Shown here piece after piece: positions 26,252-36,446 of a stretch of 64,000 nt of DNA. Within the stretch, counting starts at the first letter, position 1; every line of letters begins with the position of its first letter. The stretch lies in contig JANYHN010000021.1 of NCBI GenBank assembly GCA_025359045.1, positions 124,001 to 188,000 on the forward strand, written 5' to 3'. The notes beneath the pieces are model-generated. The model was not told where the DNA came from, did not search any database, and saw nothing but the letters and a program-made list of their open reading frames with translations. The translations under genes were made by a program, and so were the position numbers. Source of the DNA: Hyphomicrobiales bacterium. GTDB taxonomy: Bacteria > Pseudomonadota > Alphaproteobacteria > Rhizobiales > Aestuariivirgaceae.

Positions 26252-27103
26252 ATGTTCCCGAAACCAATCGAAAAATCCGCACCATGGGTGCAAACAGCTT
26301 ACAAGCTTTCATTGCCGATTGCGCTGATCCTATGGTTGTTGCCACTGATCGGCATTGCTATGACATCAGTGCGTCCTGCAGCTGACCTGGCAGCGGGCAA
26401 TTATTTCGGCATGCCATCGGGTTTTGCGGGTGTTGAAAATTACAGCGCGGTTTTCAAGAACAGCAATATCGGATATTATATTCTGAATTCGTTCAAGGTG
26501 ACTTTGCCAACGGTACTTTTTGCTGTGGGCCTGTCTTGCCTTTCTGGTTTTGCCTTGGCTGTCTACAAATTCAAGAGCAATTTGATCGTATTCTTCATGT
26601 TTGTGGCGGGTAACTTTGTGCCGTTTCAAATCCTTGCCATTCCAGTTCGTGATCTTAGCGTGCAACTGGGTCTCTATAACACGACGATGGGTTTGGTGAT
26701 GTTCCACGTCGCCTTCCAAACCGGGTTTTGCACTTTGTTTATGCGCAACTTCATCAAGTCTTTGCCTTTTGCTTTGGTTGAATCTGCGCGGGTTGAGGGT
26801 GTTTCGGAATTCAAAATCTTCTGGCACATCGTTTTGCCTTTGATGCGTCCTGCCATTGCCGCACTGTCGGTGCTGGTGTTTACTTTTATTTGGAATGATT
26901 ATTTCTGGGCCACGGTTATGGCACAAGATGCTTCGGTCAAACCCGTGACAGCGGGCATGAACGAACTTAAAGGCCAATATAAAGTGGCATGGGAGTTAAT
27001 CTCTGCTGCGTCGATCATTGCCGCGTTGCCGCCTGTGGCCATGTTCTTTCTGATGCAAAAACATTTCATCGCAGGTCTCACACTTGGAGCCACCAAGGGA
27101 TGA
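26252..27103 (+). CDS. Sugar ABC transporter permease (MalG-type)
   Basis: At 283 residues with six predicted membrane helices, this is the second half of the channel. The EAA motif reads ESARVEGVSEFKIFWHIVLP (about 172-191). The C-terminus FLMQKHFIAGLTLGATKG is typical of MalG-type subunits. Its stop overlaps the start of the alpha-galactosidase gene by four bases, so uptake and cleavage are translationally linked. Confidence 0.92.
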   Translation: MFPKPIEKSAPWVQTAYKLSLPIALILWLLPLIGIAMTSVRPAADLAAGNYFGMPSGFAGVENYSAVFKNSNIGYYILNSFKVTLPTVLFAVGLSCLSGFALAVYKFKSNLIVFFMFVAGNFVPFQILAIPVRDLSVQLGLYNTTMGLVMFHVAFQTGFCTLFMRNFIKSLPFALVESARVEGVSEFKIFWHIVLPLMRPAIAALSVLVFTFIWNDYFWATVMAQDASVKPVTAGMNELKGQYKVAWELISAASIIAALPPVAMFFLMQKHFIAGLTLGATKG

Positions 27104-29223
27104 AACTCGCGCGTCTTAATGATAGGCTGACCTTTGCTTTGCCTGATCGAGGCATGCCGATCATTCTCAATTGTTTTGGCTCGCAGGGCCAGAACTTGGA
27201 AGGCTGGGAGATTATTCACCAGCGCTCCAAACGCGTTAATGGCATGGATGTGCCGCTTGCATCGGCGCAATATTTGCCGACAGGTGGCATGGGAAATTTT
27301 GGCTGGCCCGCCATTCAAGGACATAGGAACGGCACGCAATTTGTTTTAGAGCCGAGCCAATGGAATGTGGTGAGTGGCGAAGATGCGTTGACGCTGGAGG
27401 GCATCGACCCTGTTGCTGAAATAAAATTGCGTTTGCATTTTCGTGAATCCGCAACTTTGATTATGCATACCGAGTTGATCAATATCGGAACAACGCACTA
27501 TAATTTAGATCGCTGCATGGCGGCCAGCGTTATGGTTCCAGGCGGCGCTGAAACCATTACATCATACCGTGGAAAATGGGGACAGGAATTTCAGGAGACA
27601 ACTGAGCCTGCGGGCGATGCGCTGTGGCTGCTCGAAAGCCGCAAAGGCCGCACCTCCCATGATCGGTATCCAGCGGTTACTCTGAAGAGTGCATTGGGCG
27701 GGCTTTATGCTTTGCATTTGGGTTGGAGCGGAAATCATTGCGTCGCGGTTGATCGCTTGGATGATGGACGCTCGCTGATCCATGCCGGAGAATTATTTGA
27801 GCCAGGTGAAATGATCTTGGCCGCGGGCGAAACCTATTCGTCTCCTAAAGTGTATGCGGCACACGAAGCTTGGGGCGATATTGGTGATCTATCTCCTCTG
27901 TTCCATTGGTCTCTCCGTGAAGATGTTTTGCAATGGCCTGACGAAAAGATGAAGCCTCGCCCTGTGTTGCTCAATACATGGGAAGGCAATTATTTCACCC
28001 ATGACGTTGAGCGCTTGAAGCAACAAGCCACACTTGCAGCCGAGGTGGGTATTGAGCGTTTTGTTTTAGATGATGGATGGTTTGGCAAACGCGATGATGA
28101 CACATCAAGCTTGGGCGATTGGTCTATCGACAAGCGCAAATATCCAAATGGGTTGAAACCGCTGATCGATCATGTGGTTGGTTTAGGCATGGAATTTGGC
28201 CTGTGGTTTGAGCCTGAAATGGTGAATGTGAATTCTGATCTTTACCGTGCGCATCCCGATTGGATATTGCAGGAGAAAGGCAGGCCACTGCTCGATTCGC
28301 GCCACCAACAAGTGCTTGATCTGACGCGTAGAGAGGTGAGCGATTATTTGTTTAACTGTATGCACGATGTGTTGAAATCCAACAACATCGGCTACATCAA
28401 ATGGGATATGAACCGCGACCTTACTCATGTGGGCGGTGCTGATGGCAGGCCTAAGACCCATGCTCAAACCTTAGCGGTCTATGCATTGATGAACCGCATT
28501 CGTGTGGCCCATCCAAATGTTGAAATTGAATCTTGTGCATCTGGTGGTGGGCGCATGGATTATGGTGTGCTCGAACATTCGCACCGCGTATGGGTTTCCG
28601 ATTGCACCGATGCTTTGGAGCGCTTGGAAATACAGCGGGGAGCAAGGCGTTTTTTGGTTCCTGAAATTATGGGATGTCATATTTCAGCTTCGCCTAATCA
28701 TCAAACCGAACGCATTCACACGCTAGCTTTCAGGGCCATCGTTGCCTTCTTTGGACATTTAGGTGTTGAGCTTGATCCATCGAAATTATCACCTGAGAAA
28801 CTTGAAGAGCTGAAAGGTTGGATCGCGCTGCATAAATCTTTGCGCCATGTTTTGCATGCTCCGGATGCCACGAGTTTCGATTTGCCAGTGGTTGATGGTC
28901 GTTATGTTTTTGGCGTGACGTTGCACGACGAAGATTCACGCCATGAACATATGATCGTGGCGGTGGCACAAGGCCCGCACCCGAAACGTGAGCAACCCGC
29001 ACCGCTGCGCCTACCGGTTTATAATGGCAGCCATTCATTTATCGTGCGCGAGATTGGCCCGGTGAAATACAAATTTGCGCGCAGCATTGCTTCGCAAAAT
29101 ACCATTTTGAACGGTGAGCAAAAAATCGCTGGCGACCTAATTTCATCGCACGGCATTCCGCTTCCAATTCTCTATCCTGAGTCCGCAATTCTTCTCGAAA
29201 TTAAATCTGAAAGGACGCTTTGA
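27100..29223 (+). CDS. Alpha-galactosidase, glycoside hydrolase family 36
   Basis: This 707-residue retaining enzyme would release alpha-1,6-linked galactose from melibiose or raffinose-type sugars. The nucleophile Asp is D436 in IKWDMNRDLT, and the acid/base Asp lies in the SDCTD motif (500-504). Other family features are LNTWEGNYFTHD, FVLDDGWFGKRDDD and FGLWFEPEMVN. There is no signal peptide, so it acts in the cytoplasm on imported sugar. I place the start at the ATG overlapping the permease stop. An earlier in-frame start (26989) lies inside the permease gene and is not credible. Length matches the family (about 700-730). Confidence 0.95.
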   Translation: MKLARLNDRLTFALPDRGMPIILNCFGSQGQNLEGWEIIHQRSKRVNGMDVPLASAQYLPTGGMGNFGWPAIQGHRNGTQFVLEPSQWNVVSGEDALTLEGIDPVAEIKLRLHFRESATLIMHTELINIGTTHYNLDRCMAASVMVPGGAETITSYRGKWGQEFQETTEPAGDALWLLESRKGRTSHDRYPAVTLKSALGGLYALHLGWSGNHCVAVDRLDDGRSLIHAGELFEPGEMILAAGETYSSPKVYAAHEAWGDIGDLSPLFHWSLREDVLQWPDEKMKPRPVLLNTWEGNYFTHDVERLKQQATLAAEVGIERFVLDDGWFGKRDDDTSSLGDWSIDKRKYPNGLKPLIDHVVGLGMEFGLWFEPEMVNVNSDLYRAHPDWILQEKGRPLLDSRHQQVLDLTRREVSDYLFNCMHDVLKSNNIGYIKWDMNRDLTHVGGADGRPKTHAQTLAVYALMNRIRVAHPNVEIESCASGGGRMDYGVLEHSHRVWVSDCTDALERLEIQRGARRFLVPEIMGCHISASPNHQTERIHTLAFRAIVAFFGHLGVELDPSKLSPEKLEELKGWIALHKSLRHVLHAPDATSFDLPVVDGRYVFGVTLHDEDSRHEHMIVAVAQGPHPKREQPAPLRLPVYNGSHSFIVREIGPVKYKFARSIASQNTILNGEQKIAGDLISSHGIPLPILYPESAILLEIKSERTL

Positions 29224-29225
29224 TC

Positions 29226-30326
29226 ATGGCCAATGTGACTTTACACAATGCTCGTAAATCCTTCGGTTCTGTCGACATTATCAAAGGTGTGAACCTTGAG
29301 GTGGCCGATGGTGAATTTTGCGTTTTCGTGGGGCCATCAGGCTGCGGCAAATCCACTTTGCTCCGCATGATCGCCGGGCTTGAAGAATTCACCTCAGGCG
29401 ATTTGAAGATTGGCGGTAAGCCAATGGTAGACGTGCAATCTGCGGATCGCGGCGTCGCCATGGTGTTTCAATCCTACGCACTTTATCCGCACATGACGGT
29501 AGCTCAAAATATTACGTTTGGCCTGAGAATGGCGAAAATGCCCGCCGACGCAATTGCAAAACAACTGAAAAATGCATCCGATATGTTGCAACTTGGGCCA
29601 TTGCTGGAGCGCAAGCCTTCGCAGCTTTCAGGGGGCCAACGCCAGCGTGTTGCCATCGGCCGCGCCATCGTGCGCCAGCCTGAAGTATTTTTGTTTGACG
29701 AACCGCTTTCAAATTTGGATGCGAACTTGCGTGTGCAAATGCGCATTGAAATCACCAAGCTGCATCAAGATTTAAAATCCACAATGATCTATGTGACCCA
29801 TGATCAAGTGGAAGCCATGACCATGGCTGATAAAATTGTAGTATTGAATGCGGGCCTCATTGAACAGGTGGGTTCGCCTTTGGAGCTTTATCATCGCCCC
29901 AATAATATGTTTGTGGCGGGCTTTATAGGTTCACCAAAAATGAATTTCATAAAGGCTACAGCTTCGCCAGCAAAGAGCGGCAAAATTAACGTGACTTTGC
30001 CCGGCGGTACCAAAATCATCTTGGATGATCAGGGTAAGAAACTGACGGATGGTCAAGCTGTGACACTCGGTATCAGGCCAGAACATCTGACCATCGGTGA
30101 AAAGAATGATGGCGAGTTGAAAGGCACGCTGCGGATTGCTGAATATTTGGGTTCTGAAACCATGTTTTATGCCAGCTTGGCTGATGGCTCTGATCTCTCG
30201 GTGAAGGCCGATGGTTTGACCAGCGCGAAACAGGGCAGCGATATCAAATTCGGTATGCCAGCAAAGGCCTGCCATTTGTTTGATGCTTCCGGCAAAACAA
30301 TCTTCAATGGCGATCTTTCAAAATAA
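29226..30326 (+). CDS. Sugar ABC transporter ATPase (UgpC/MsmK-type)
   Basis: This 366-residue ATPase powers the galactoside importer. All catalytic motifs are canonical: Walker A GPSGCGKST, Q-loop VFQSYALYP, signature LSGGQRQRVAIGR, Walker B VFLFDEPLSNLD and H-loop VTHDQVEAM. A C-terminal TOBE-type regulatory domain occupies about 235-366. A homodimer is expected, in contrast to the asymmetric pair in the downstream module. The ATG at 29226 is preferred to the TTG at 29220. Confidence 0.94.
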   Translation: MANVTLHNARKSFGSVDIIKGVNLEVADGEFCVFVGPSGCGKSTLLRMIAGLEEFTSGDLKIGGKPMVDVQSADRGVAMVFQSYALYPHMTVAQNITFGLRMAKMPADAIAKQLKNASDMLQLGPLLERKPSQLSGGQRQRVAIGRAIVRQPEVFLFDEPLSNLDANLRVQMRIEITKLHQDLKSTMIYVTHDQVEAMTMADKIVVLNAGLIEQVGSPLELYHRPNNMFVAGFIGSPKMNFIKATASPAKSGKINVTLPGGTKIILDDQGKKLTDGQAVTLGIRPEHLTIGEKNDGELKGTLRIAEYLGSETMFYASLADGSDLSVKADGLTSAKQGSDIKFGMPAKACHLFDASGKTIFNGDLSK

Positions 30327-32257
30327 TGCTTGGTGTTTGTTATTATCCCGAACATTGGGACGAAAAGATTTGGGCTGATGATGCAAGGCGCATGCGCGAA
30401 ATGGGCATCAGCTTTGTGCGCATTGGCGAATTTGCGTGGTCGCGCTTAGAGCCCAAACGTGGATCTTATGATTTTGGCTGGCTTGACCGCGCGATGGATG
30501 TGCTGGGCAAAGCCGGACTTAAAATTGTTCTCGGAACGCCAACGGCAACACCGCCCAAATGGTTGATGGATGAACATCCAGATATTGCACCAGTCGACGA
30601 GCATGGCAGGCCCCGCGGATTTGGATCGCGCAGGCACTATTCGTTCTCATCAGAAACCTATGCAACTGAAAGCGCTGCGATTGTCGAAGCTTTGGCCAAA
30701 CGTTATGGCAATCACAAAGCCTTGGCGGGCTGGCAAACCGATAATGAATATGGCTGCCATCTCACCGTGCTGTCTTGGGGGCCGCAAGACCTCAAGGCTT
30801 TCCGCAATTATCTGCGCAAAAAATATCAGACCTCGGATCAACTCAACGAAGCTTGGGGCAATGTGTTCTGGTCGATGGAGCTGAATAGCTTTGATGAAGT
30901 AAGCCTGCCAAATCTGACCGTGACCGAAGCGAACCCTGCCGCTCGGTTGGACTTCTGGCGTTTTCAATCTGATCAAGTTGCAGCTTTTGATAAAATGCAA
31001 TGCGATATTATTAGGAAGCATTCCCCGGGCCGTTTCATCACGCATAATTTTATGGGCTTCTTCAATGAGTTTGATCATTGGAAATTGGGCGAAAATCTTG
31101 ATCTGGCATCATGGGATTCCTATCCCGTAGGCTTCACCGAGCAGTTTCCCTTTTCAGAAGATGACCACGTGACATGGGCTGAGACGGCGCACCCTGATAT
31201 TGCCGCGTTCCATCATGATCTCTATCGCGGCGTGGGCCGTGGGCGTTTTTGGGTGATGGAGCAAATGCCAGGCCCCGTGAATTGGGCGCCTTGGAACCCT
31301 GTGCCGAAGCCCGGCATGATCAGGTTATGGACGTGGGAAGCGCTGGCGCATGGCGCAGAAGTCGTGAGCTATTTCCGCTGGCGGCAAGCGCCTTTTGCGC
31401 AGGAACAGAATCACGCCGGACTAAATATGGCAGGGCTGTCGGAATTGTCGGTTGGTGGGCGTGAAGCCCAGCAAGTTGGCGATGAGTTGAAGCAGCTTGG
31501 CCATCTTCCAAAATCGCAACAATCGCCAGTGGCGATTGTGTATGACTACGAAGCTTCATGGATCACCCGCATTCAGCCGCAGGGCAAAGATTTCCTCTAT
31601 CATGAGTTGGTTTTCCGTTGGTACGAGGCAGTGCGCCGGTTAGGGCTGGATGTTGATTTTGTGCCACCCGGCTATGATTTGAAGGGCTATAAACTTGTCC
31701 TTGCGCCGAGCCTGCCGCATGTTTCTGATGCTGCGCTCAAAGCTTTTGAGAAAGCGGATGGTGTCGTTCTCTATGGGCCGCGCACAGGTTCAAAGACCAG
31801 GAATTTTGCAATTCCGGAAGGTCTGGCTCCTGGGCCATTGCGTGAATTACTCAGTACACGGATTACTCAGGTGTCGTCCCTACGCCCTGGTGTGACCCAT
31901 AGTGTTAAGGGCAAAGTGGCCGGCAAGGCAGAACGCTGGCGCGAATATTTGGAAACGAATACAGAGGTTGTGGCGCGTTTTGAAAATAAAGATGCAGCGC
32001 TTATTGCAAATGCTAACCATCATTATCTCGCTTGCTGGCCAGATGAAAAGCTTTTGCATGCAACCATTTCATTGATGTGTAAAAAAGCAAAGTTGGAAAC
32101 CATGGCTTTGCCCGCGCATATTCGCATCAGGCAAAGAGGCGAATATTCGTTTGCATTTAATTATGGAACCAAGAATTGGGCTTTGCCTAAAAATGCAAAA
32201 ACTGTTTTGGGCAAAAAACAACTTGAACCACAAGCGGTGGCAGTTTGGCGCAACTAG
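30326..32257 (+). CDS. Beta-galactosidase, glycoside hydrolase family 42
   Basis: At 643 residues, this is the usual GH42 length. The acid/base Glu is E141 in QTDNEYGCH and the nucleophile is E312 in WVMEQMPGPVNW; as I recall, the same numbering applies to the Thermus A4 enzyme. The opening GVCYYPEHWDEKIWADDARR is characteristic. A trimerisation-like domain and a small C-terminal beta domain complete it. With no export signal, it would hydrolyse imported beta-galactosides in the cytoplasm. The start ATG shares one base with the ATPase stop. The 3' end overlaps the convergent GntR gene by four bases. Confidence 0.95.
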   Translation: MLGVCYYPEHWDEKIWADDARRMREMGISFVRIGEFAWSRLEPKRGSYDFGWLDRAMDVLGKAGLKIVLGTPTATPPKWLMDEHPDIAPVDEHGRPRGFGSRRHYSFSSETYATESAAIVEALAKRYGNHKALAGWQTDNEYGCHLTVLSWGPQDLKAFRNYLRKKYQTSDQLNEAWGNVFWSMELNSFDEVSLPNLTVTEANPAARLDFWRFQSDQVAAFDKMQCDIIRKHSPGRFITHNFMGFFNEFDHWKLGENLDLASWDSYPVGFTEQFPFSEDDHVTWAETAHPDIAAFHHDLYRGVGRGRFWVMEQMPGPVNWAPWNPVPKPGMIRLWTWEALAHGAEVVSYFRWRQAPFAQEQNHAGLNMAGLSELSVGGREAQQVGDELKQLGHLPKSQQSPVAIVYDYEASWITRIQPQGKDFLYHELVFRWYEAVRRLGLDVDFVPPGYDLKGYKLVLAPSLPHVSDAALKAFEKADGVVLYGPRTGSKTRNFAIPEGLAPGPLRELLSTRITQVSSLRPGVTHSVKGKVAGKAERWREYLETNTEVVARFENKDAALIANANHHYLACWPDEKLLHATISLMCKKAKLETMALPAHIRIRQRGEYSFAFNYGTKNWALPKNAKTVLGKKQLEPQAVAVWRN

Positions 32258-32949
32258 CTTCGCGTTGATTTAAGTGTTTCCGCATCCAAAACCTTTGTAG
32301 CATTGTCGAACGACCTATCGAGATGGCTCCCCATTGTGGCACGAGCTTTTTCAGCATCGCCACTATTCAGGGCGCGGATGATCTCGCGGTGTTGTTCCAG
32401 CGTGGCCTCAGCTTCACCAGCACGCGGCAACATCATGTGCCGACAGCGATCCAGTTGCGCTTTTGAAATTTCGATGGCCCGCCAAAGGCGGGGCAGATTG
32501 CTGATTTCCGATATGGTGCGGTGAAATTTATCATCAGTTGCAATGGCCAAGATGTAATCTTTATGTTCAATAGCACGAGCGTGGGCCATAATAATATCCG
32601 CCAACGTATCTGCATGAATAGGGGTCATGTTTTTGACCGCCTGCGCCGCGCTTTCCATTTCAAGGGCACGGCGAATGATGTAGGCCTGTTCAACCTCATG
32701 GCGATCAATCAATGCAGCTCTCGTTCCTGATTGTGCCACGACGTCTATCAAATGCTCGTCACTGAGTTTCTTCACGGCCTCGCGGACGGGTGTCCGTGAA
32801 ACTTTTAATTGCGCCGCAATCAGTTTCTCATCGACAACATCTCCGGGGCCAATTTTTCCAGTTAAAATCAGATTGCGCACCAGCTCATAAATCTGGTCAC
32901 GAAGGGGCCGCTTCCGATCCATTTTAGCTCTGGAAAGTTCGTTTCTCAT
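32254..32949 (-). CDS. GntR-family regulator, FCD (FadR-type) subgroup
   Basis: This 231-residue protein has an N-terminal winged helix (about 14-80; recognition segment AAQLKVSRTPVREAVKKLSD) and an all-helical FCD ligand domain (about 90-225), in which conserved acidic and His residues usually bind a metal and a carboxylate or sugar-acid. It is divergent from the second sugar module and is its likely repressor. The ATG at 32949 lacks a clear ribosome site; Met10 (32922, MDRKRPLRDQ) is a good alternative that would leave room for the operator at 32955. Confidence 0.9.
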   Translation of the reverse strand: MRNELSRAKMDRKRPLRDQIYELVRNLILTGKIGPGDVVDEKLIAAQLKVSRTPVREAVKKLSDEHLIDVVAQSGTRAALIDRHEVEQAYIIRRALEMESAAQAVKNMTPIHADTLADIIMAHARAIEHKDYILAIATDDKFHRTISEISNLPRLWRAIEISKAQLDRCRHMMLPRAGEAEATLEQHREIIRALNSGDAEKARATMGSHLDRSFDNATKVLDAETLKSTRS

Positions 32950-32954
32950 AACTG

Positions 32955-32970
32955 TGATACTAATATATCA
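32955..32970. promoter_or_regulatory. Candidate GntR operator
   Basis: TGATA (32955-32959) and TATCA (32966-32970) are inverted arms around CTAATA, directly upstream of the regulator gene and 71 bases before the TIM-barrel gene. Size and A/T-rich centre fit operators of FadR-type GntR proteins. Confidence 0.45.
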
Positions 32971-33040
32971 GTTGTAGACAGCAACAGAAAACTTGCATAG
33001 ATTGGTGAAAATAAAAAAATCAAAGGGAGGGTCAAAGACG

Positions 33041-34084
33041 TTGGCAAATAATTTTCCTAAGCTTCACAATGCGATGTGGCCCGGCCTTGTCGGCAAAGGA
33101 GCAGATTCGGAACCCGGTATTGAACTTGATACATTAATTGATTTGACCGCCAAGGCAAACGTGAATGGCGTGAAATTTGATGGCATTGATATTTTTCATG
33201 TCGGCCCACACACAAATATTGACTGCGATGATGACGAAATTAAACGCCTTGCGGAAAAAGTGCAAAAGCGTGGCCTGATGATCGGTTCAATCGTCGCGCC
33301 CGTTTGGCCACCCGTTGGTGGCGGTTCTGCTATGGGTTCTCCCGCTGATCGCAAAAAATTCGTCGAGAATGTGAAGAAATCTTGCAAGCTCGGCCACCGC
33401 TTGCGTGAGCTTGGCGTTAGACCTTACGGTTTGATCCGCATTGACTCTGCCGCAAGCCCCGCAGATTGGGCCAAAGACCCTGTGGGCAACACCAAAAAAA
33501 TCGCCAAGACGTGGCGCGAGGCGTGCAATGTTGCAGTGGATTATGGTGAGCGCTTGGCCGCTGAGGGTGAAATTTGCTGGGGCGGCATGCATTCATGGAA
33601 AGACATGATCAACACGCTAGAGGAAACTGATCGCCCGCAAACAATCGGTTTTCAGGCCGACATGGCTCATACGCTGCTTTACACGATGGGCTATAACGCA
33701 CCGAAATCTCGGTTGCTCCCCGCTAAATTTGATTGGAAAAGTAAGCCGATACTCGATGCGGCGCTCAAGAAAATGACTGACGCGTTGCGGCCATGGACAA
33801 TTGATTTCCATGTTGCGCAGAATGATGGCACGGTAAAAGGACTTGGATATCACGATAAAACGGGCCGTCATTGCATGGTGACGGATAAGAATGGCAAATT
33901 AGATATTCCAAAACACGCTGGCTATTGGTTGCGTGATGCGGGCGGCGAACTGACCAAGGCCTTTAAACATATTTGTTGGGACGGCTGCATGTTCCCCAAC
34001 GACGTGATGCTAAAGCAGCAAACTTGGAATGACATTTTGGCGACCATGATCAAGGTGCGCGATAAGCATGGTTGGGTTGCCTGA
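33041..34084 (+). CDS. Sugar phosphate isomerase/epimerase-like TIM-barrel enzyme
   Basis: This 347-residue protein resembles the xylose-isomerase-like AP-endonuclease-2 superfamily, whose members isomerise or epimerise sugars with a divalent metal. Suggestive segments are [33 protein letters not shown] (with an acidic metal ligand) and [12 protein letters not shown] (Asp and His ligands). I chose the TTG at 33041, 10 bases after GGGAGGG, giving [15 protein letters not shown]. The frame also opens at a TTG at 32993 without a good ribosome site. The stop overlaps the next ATG by one base. The substrate is unknown. Confidence 0.8.
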   Translation: MANNFPKLHNAMWPGLVGKGADSEPGIELDTLIDLTAKANVNGVKFDGIDIFHVGPHTNIDCDDDEIKRLAEKVQKRGLMIGSIVAPVWPPVGGGSAMGSPADRKKFVENVKKSCKLGHRLRELGVRPYGLIRIDSAASPADWAKDPVGNTKKIAKTWREACNVAVDYGERLAAEGEICWGGMHSWKDMINTLEETDRPQTIGFQADMAHTLLYTMGYNAPKSRLLPAKFDWKSKPILDAALKKMTDALRPWTIDFHVAQNDGTVKGLGYHDKTGRHCMVTDKNGKLDIPKHAGYWLRDAGGELTKAFKHICWDGCMFPNDVMLKQQTWNDILATMIKVRDKHGWVA

Positions 34085-35223
34085 TGGCTAAGAAAAAGCT
34101 CAACATCGGCATGGTGGGTTATGGCTTTATGGGCCGTACGCATTCTAATGCATTCTCTCAAGCGGGCCATTTTTTCGATTTGCCCTATCAACCCGTGCTC
34201 AAAGCTGCGTGTGCCCGTGACGTAGCAAAGCTCAAGCCCTTTGCCGATCAATGGGGCTATGAATCCATGGAAACCGACTGGCGCAAATTGGTGGAGCGCA
34301 AAGACATTGATTTGATCGATATTGCCAGCCCCAATGATACCCATATGGAAATTGCCATTGCTGCAGCCAAGGCCGGCAAAATGGTGATGTGCGAAAAGCC
34401 ATTGGGCCGCAACGTCGCAGAGTCAAAAAAGATGGTGGCCGCAGTTGAAAAAGCCGGTGTACCAAACATGGTTTGGTATAATTATCGCCGCGTGCCTGCT
34501 GTGTCGCTGGCCAAGCAATTGATTGAAGAAGGCAAGCTTGGCAAAATTTTTCATTACCGCGCCAAGTTTCTGCAAGACTGGACAATTTCTGCCGATCTGC
34601 CGCAAGGTGGCCAAGGCTTATGGCGGCTTGATGTGAAAGTGGCAGGCAGCGGCGTGACGGGTGACTTACTCGCACATTGTATCGACACCGCGATGTGGCT
34701 GAACGGGTCAATCGATAAAGTTGTAGGCCTGACCGAAACCTTTATCAAAGAGCGCCAGCATAATCTGACGGGTAAAAAAGAAAAGGTCGGCATTGATGAT
34801 GCCAGCTTGTTCCTTGCTAAATTCGCAAATGGCTCACTGGCTAATTTTGAAGCCACACGTTACGCGCGGGGGCACAAGGCGCTTTACACTTTAGAGATCA
34901 ATGGCGAGAAAGCCTCAATTGCTTGGGATCTGCATGATCTGCACCGCCTGCAATATTTTGATCACCGCGACGAAGGGAGAACGCGTGGTTGGCGCTCTTT
35001 GCACGTCACAGATAGCGATCACCCCTATATGAGCAAATGGTGGGTGCCTGGTTTGCAAATTGGCTATGAACACACATTCATCCACCAAGCTGCTGACTTT
35101 CTTGAAGGTGTGGGTACGGGCAAATCTGCTGCGCCAACCTTCCGTGAAGCGATGGCAACTGACATCGTGACAGATGCAGTTTTGAAATCCGCCAAATCTG
35201 GCAAATGGGAAAAAGCAAAATAA
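34084..35223 (+). CDS. Gfo/Idh/MocA-family NAD(P)-dependent sugar dehydrogenase
   Basis: At 379 residues it is the usual family length. The Rossmann motif is [16 protein letters not shown] at the N-terminus and the diagnostic EKPLGRN lies near residue 105. A C-terminal alpha/beta substrate domain follows. Such enzymes oxidise a sugar or cyclitol hydroxyl to a ketone. Coupling to the TIM-barrel gene suggests that isomerisation and oxidation are consecutive steps. The start at 34084 overlaps the upstream stop; an earlier in-frame ATG (34072) lies inside the neighbour. Confidence 0.9.
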   Translation: MAKKKLNIGMVGYGFMGRTHSNAFSQAGHFFDLPYQPVLKAACARDVAKLKPFADQWGYESMETDWRKLVERKDIDLIDIASPNDTHMEIAIAAAKAGKMVMCEKPLGRNVAESKKMVAAVEKAGVPNMVWYNYRRVPAVSLAKQLIEEGKLGKIFHYRAKFLQDWTISADLPQGGQGLWRLDVKVAGSGVTGDLLAHCIDTAMWLNGSIDKVVGLTETFIKERQHNLTGKKEKVGIDDASLFLAKFANGSLANFEATRYARGHKALYTLEINGEKASIAWDLHDLHRLQYFDHRDEGRTRGWRSLHVTDSDHPYMSKWWVPGLQIGYEHTFIHQAADFLEGVGTGKSAAPTFREAMATDIVTDAVLKSAKSGKWEKAK

Positions 35224-35232
35224 GCAATTACT

Positions 35233-35254
35233 TTCTTGAAATATTTTTCAAGAA
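35233..35254. repeat. Inverted repeat before the second transporter operon
   Basis: TTCTTGAA (35233-35240) and TTCAAGAA (35247-35254) are perfect 8-bp arms around six A/T bases. It lies 49 bases before the first ATPase gene and 10 bases after the dehydrogenase stop, so it may be an operator or a weak terminator. Confidence 0.45.
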
Positions 35255-35302
35255 CGATAGTCTAATTTTATAAGAGAGCCGCAAAGGTCAAATGGGAGTG
35301 AG

Positions 35303-36394
35303 ATGTCTGAAGGATTAAAATATGCGTTGCGTCTAAATGGGATTTCTAAATCCTATGACACTGTGCGCGCACTTGCTGGCCTTTCCTTCGATGTGATCGA
35401 AGGTCGTTTTTTTGCGCTGTTCGGTCCAAGTTCGGTCGGCAAGACCACAGCTCTTCGAACCATTACTGGATTGGTAAAGCCTGATTCAGGCAGAGTTGAA
35501 ATCAATGGCAATGACGTGACCGATGCGCCAATCACTGGTCGTGGCGTTTCGATGGTGTTTCAATCCTTTGCGCTCTATCCGCATCTCACAGTTTACGAAA
35601 ATTTCGCTTACCCTTTGCGTGAAGAAAAAATCGGCCGCGAAGAGATTGATAAACGTGTGAAGGAAACAGCGACAATGCTGAAACTTTCACACCGTTTGGA
35701 ACGCAAGCCCAACACCTTGTCTGGAGGTGAACAGCAGCGCGTGGCGCTTGGTCGTTCGCTAATCCGCCGCCCGAAAATTCTCCTGCTTGATGAACCGCTT
35801 ACAAATCTTGATGCCAAGTTGCGCCATGATATGCGCGCTGAGTTAAAGCGCCTGCACCGCCAGTTTGGCATGACGATTGTATATGCAACGCCTGATGAAC
35901 TTGAAGCTCTATCAATGGGCGAAGAAATTGCTGTGATGCGTGATGGTGCTGTGGTGCAACGCGGTACACCTGACGAGCTTTATGAAAATCCGGTTGATAT
36001 GTATGTCGCCGGAAAAATCGGTTCGCCGCATATGAACATGATTAAAGCCAAAACGGGCAGCGATAAAACAGTGTTTGAAACCTCGCTTGGCAAGATCATT
36101 TCAAAAGCGAAAATCAAATCAGCTGAATCTGGCGAAGCTGCAATGTTGGGAATCAGACCAAGTGACATTCGCTTTGCTGCTCAAGGGGAGGTCGGCATTA
36201 AGTCGACAATTCAAATGCTTGAACCATTGGGTGACGTGACTGTTGTGTCGGTAGACACGGGTTCTGAAACCCTGCGCATGGTCGTGCCGGAATCCGCCGC
36301 CACAATGATCAAGCCAGGGCAGGCCACATCTATTTATCTCGATCACAAGAAATTTCACATCTTCCGCGCTTCGAGCGGACAAGTAATGACTTGA
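35303..36394 (+). CDS. Sugar ABC transporter ATPase A, H-loop histidine missing
   Basis: This 363-residue nucleotide-binding subunit has Walker A GPSSVGKTT, Q-loop VFQSFALYP, a canonical signature LSGGEQQRVALGR (139-151) and Walker B ILLLDEPLTNLD. The switch histidine is replaced: the H-loop reads YATPDELEAL with Pro197 where other family members have THDQ. A TOBE-like C-terminal domain is present. The transporter has a second ATPase gene (40018) with the opposite defect, so the two probably form a heterodimer. The layout resembles the two-ATPase glycerol transporter GlpST of Rhizobium leguminosarum. The GGGAG site before the ATG supports the start. Confidence 0.92.
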   Translation: MSEGLKYALRLNGISKSYDTVRALAGLSFDVIEGRFFALFGPSSVGKTTALRTITGLVKPDSGRVEINGNDVTDAPITGRGVSMVFQSFALYPHLTVYENFAYPLREEKIGREEIDKRVKETATMLKLSHRLERKPNTLSGGEQQRVALGRSLIRRPKILLLDEPLTNLDAKLRHDMRAELKRLHRQFGMTIVYATPDELEALSMGEEIAVMRDGAVVQRGTPDELYENPVDMYVAGKIGSPHMNMIKAKTGSDKTVFETSLGKIISKAKIKSAESGEAAMLGIRPSDIRFAAQGEVGIKSTIQMLEPLGDVTVVSVDTGSETLRMVVPESAATMIKPGQATSIYLDHKKFHIFRASSGQVMT

Positions 36395-36446
36395 AACTCG
36401 AAGACCGAAGTTAAAAAATGATGACTACAACAGGAGGAAACCTAAG

